64,000 nucleotides of DNA from Gemmatimonadota bacterium (lineage in GTDB: Bacteria; Gemmatimonadota; Gemmatimonadetes; Longimicrobiales; Gaopeijiaceae): positions 25,237-89,236 of the forward strand of contig JAJDTB010000015.1 in the NCBI GenBank assembly GCA_022827345.1, read 5' to 3'. The notes below the pieces were generated by a model. That model had not been told where the DNA came from. It did not search any database and saw only the letters and a list, made by a program, of their open reading frames with translations. The position numbers and the translations under genes are program-made. This document shows, piece by piece, positions 62,109 through 64,000 of this stretch (positions are counted from its first letter, which is position 1; each line of letters opens with the position of its first letter).

Positions 62109-64000
62109 CTATCCCTGGGCGCCGCCGCGGGCCGTCTCCTCGGCCGCTGGAACGGCCTCCGAACGCAGCTGCGATGCGGCATCGGTTCCCTCACCGCTGC
62201 TGCCGCGGGTTTCGCGGGGGCCTGCAGCCGAGCTCCCGGCTGCCCCGCTCGAGCGCCGGCGGCGAACCTCCATCACCAGGTTCTGAAGATCGGCTGGCGT
62301 CACGCCCGGAATGCGACCCGCCTGGGCCAGGTTGTCCGGCCGTATTCGCGCCAGCTTCTGCCGCGCCTCAAGTGACAATGTCGCGAATTCCGAAAACGGC
62401 GTCCCGCTTGGAATAGCGAACTCCGCCTGCTGCCTGAGCCTGGACGCACGCTCCACCTCCCGCCGCACGTAGCCTTCGTACTTCGCGTCGATCTCCACCG
62501 TGGCGAGCACGTCGGCATCGAACGATGGCGCACGCGTTCCCGCGGCATTCAGGAGCGATCGCGCGCCCACCCCGGGGCGCTTCAGGAGCTCCCGGGCTCG
62601 AACGGGCCGGTCGATCGCCGTGCTCCCGGCCTCTGCCAGCACTCCGTTGACCGCTTCCGGGGCAAGCGCGTGCTTCCGGAACCACACCGCCGCGCGCGCC
62701 TCCCGGCGCAGGCGTTCCTCCAGCGCCGACCGTTGCTGCGAGGTGAGCAACCCGATCGAGCGGGCCAGCGTGCCGAGCCGCGCCGGGCCGTTGTCCTGTC
62801 TGAGCAGCAGGCGGAACTCGGCGCGGGACGTGAACAGCCGATACGGTTCGTCCACGCCCTTGGTGACCAGGTCGTCGATCAGGACGCCGATGTACCCCTG
62901 ATCGCGGTCGATGACGAAGGGGTCCCGGCCCTGAACCGCCAGCGCCGCGTTCGCCCCGGCGATCAGCCCCTGGCCGGCGGCCTCCTCGTAGCCGGTGGTG
63001 CCGTTGATCTGTCCCGCGAAGTAGAGCCCGCGGACCTGGCGGACTTCCAGCGTGTGTTGCAGCTGGTCGGGGGGAAAGTAGTCGTACTCGATCGCATAGC
63101 CCGGCTTGGTCATCTTCGCCTCCTCAAGTCCCGGAATCGACCTGAGGAATCCGACCTGAACATCGGCGGGCAGCGATGTGGACAGCCCGTTGACGTACAG
63201 TTCGGTGGTTTCCAGTCCTTCGGGCTCGAGGAATACCTGGTGCCGCCGCGCAGCCGGGAACCTCTTCACCTTGTCCTCGATCGATGGACAGTAGCGCGGA
63301 CCCTGACCCGATATCTCCCCGCCGTACAGCGCGCTCCGGTAGAGGTTGGCCGTGACGATCTCCTGAAGCTCCGGCCCCGACCAGGTGATCCAGCAGGGTC
63401 TCTGTTCCAGGTATGGCTCGTCGGCGTAGGAGGAGAAGCGGAACGGTTCCCTGTCGCCCTCCTGCCGTTCGCAGCGCGAAAAGTCCACCGAGCGGCCGTC
63501 GATGCGCGGCGGCGTGCCGGTCTTGAAGCGCGCGACCCTCAGCCCCTGCGCCTCCAGCGCCTCGGCCAGCGCGATCGACGGGCCCTCGCCGGCGCGTCCC
63601 GCCCCCACCGCCCCCACCCCGCCGACGTGGATCTTGCCGCGCAGGAAGGTCCCGGCCGTCACCACCACAGCCTTCGCCTCGAAGGTGACGCCGCCGCGCG
63701 TCTCGACGCCCCGCACCCGGCCATCGAAGTTCAGCCCGGTCACCAGCTCCTGGAAGAGGTCGAGGTGTTCGAGCTCGTCCAGGATCCGCCGGACGGCGAT
63801 CGGGTACAGCGCACGGTCGCACTGCGAGCGCGGACCCCAGACCGCCGGCCCCTTCGACCGATTCAGCATGCGGAACTGGATGGAAGCCGCATCCGTGGCG
63901 CGGCCCATCACGCCGCCGAGGGAATCGACCTCGCGCGCCACGGTGCCCTTGGCGATCCCGCCGATCGCCGGATTGCAGCTCATCTGGCCGATTCGCGTCA
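62109..64000 (-). CDS. mnmG: tRNA uridine 5-carboxymethylaminomethyl modification enzyme MnmG (5' end outside window)
   Basis: The frame is open through the right edge; residues [16 protein letters not shown] are at the edge, so ~45 N-terminal residues with the first FAD motif are missing. Visible: [53 protein letters not shown] (C-terminal FAD site) and [16 protein letters not shown]. With MnmE it makes cmnm5U34 in tRNAs. The last ~45 residues ([17 protein letters not shown]...) are a low-complexity tail beyond the normal end. In many bacteria rsmG follows; here parS sites and parA follow instead. Confidence 0.96.
   Translation of the reverse strand, partial: TRIGQMSCNPAIGGIAKGTVAREVDSLGGVMGRATDAASIQFRMLNRSKGPAVWGPRSQCDRALYPIAVRRILDELEHLDLFQELVTGLNFDGRVRGVETRGGVTFEAKAVVVTAGTFLRGKIHVGGVGAVGAGRAGEGPSIALAEALEAQGLRVARFKTGTPPRIDGRSVDFSRCERQEGDREPFRFSSYADEPYLEQRPCWITWSGPELQEIVTANLYRSALYGGEISGQGPRYCPSIEDKVKRFPAARRHQVFLEPEGLETTELYVNGLSTSLPADVQVGFLRSIPGLEEAKMTKPGYAIEYDYFPPDQLQHTLEVRQVRGLYFAGQINGTTGYEEAAGQGLIAGANAALAVQGRDPFVIDRDQGYIGVLIDDLVTKGVDEPYRLFTSRAEFRLLLRQDNGPARLGTLARSIGLLTSQQRSALEERLRREARAAVWFRKHALAPEAVNGVLAEAGSTAIDRPVRARELLKRPGVGARSLLNAAGTRAPSFDADVLATVEIDAKYEGYVRREVERASRLRQQAEFAIPSGTPFSEFATLSLEARQKLARIRPDNLAQAGRIPGVTPADLQNLVMEVRRRRSSGAAGSSAAGPRETRGSSGEGTDAASQLRSEAVPAAEETARGGAQG

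Noticed and set aside
61845..64000. oriC itself
   Set aside because: No cluster of DnaA boxes (TTATCCACA-like) or AT-rich unwinding region was seen; only the usual neighbours mnmG, parAB and parS are present.

Overview
The window is high-GC bacterial chromosome with densely packed genes on both strands. I see no rRNA, tRNA, CRISPR array, intact insertion sequence or phage. A BNR/VPS10-type beta-propeller protein, an M14 carboxypeptidase, a secreted amidohydrolase, a fused TRAP/TAXI transporter and ParABS next to mnmG fit Gemmatimonadota or a neighbouring phylum. That placement is inference from gene content; no rRNA gene is present to test it. The right edge (mnmG, two parS sites, parA, parB) suggests that oriC is close by, just outside the window. 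Genes from 45.8 kb rightward all run on the minus strand, away from that presumed origin.

Layout. 1-4 kb: 3' part of a carotenoid desaturase (crtI), a TPR protein, a K+/H+ antiporter and a small unknown protein with a doubtful start. 4-6.5 kb: gene-poor stretch with inverted repeats, an HTH-DUF433 regulator and lipoprotein paralog A. 6.5-11 kb: an MpaB/Lcp-like oxygenase and a large secreted propeller protein whose tail overlaps the next gene. 16.5-10.9 kb (minus): ETF-quinone oxidoreductase, dual-CDGSH protein, lipoprotein paralog B, quinone reductase and ALDH7, a probable electron-transfer and lysine-degradation operon. 16.6-20.4 kb: an AAA+/VWA pair with mutY lying divergently between them. 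20-30 kb: ANKH/MATE-like transporter, PhzF, Trm112-like, DUF192, then a minus operon (paralog C, YIP1, TRAP permease, TAXI receptor, class V aminotransferase). 30-34 kb: an orphan PilB/GspE ATPase, menC-type enolase-superfamily enzyme and a small putative DNA-binding protein. 42-34 kb (minus): fxsA, M42 peptidase, GAF protein, MBL hydrolase, glcD-glcE-glcF and M20 peptidase, mostly start-stop coupled. 42-45.7 kb: ispH, an SDR and another M20 peptidase. 55-45.8 kb (minus): DUF819 protein, lipA, pdhA, pdhB, pdhC, amidohydrolase and lpdA, a pyruvate dehydrogenase cluster with its lipoate synthase. 64-55 kb (minus): mnmG, parS x2, parA, parB, M23 peptidase, bactofilin, Nif3-like protein, M14 carboxypeptidase and a zinc-ribbon protein.

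The points most worth a second look are a three-member family of unknown secreted/lipoproteins (A, B, C) attached to three different operons; the AAA+/VWA pair split by mutY with interlocking start codons; the parS/parAB/M23/bactofilin block without rsmG; an ETF-QO lacking one canonical cluster cysteine; and a GAF protein lacking one of the methionine-sulfoxide-reductase cysteines. Translation starts are often GTG or TTG (for example lpdA, fxsA, parA, the MBL gene and the ETF-QO gene). I chose starts by Shine-Dalgarno position, coupling to the previous gene and family length, and say so where it matters.
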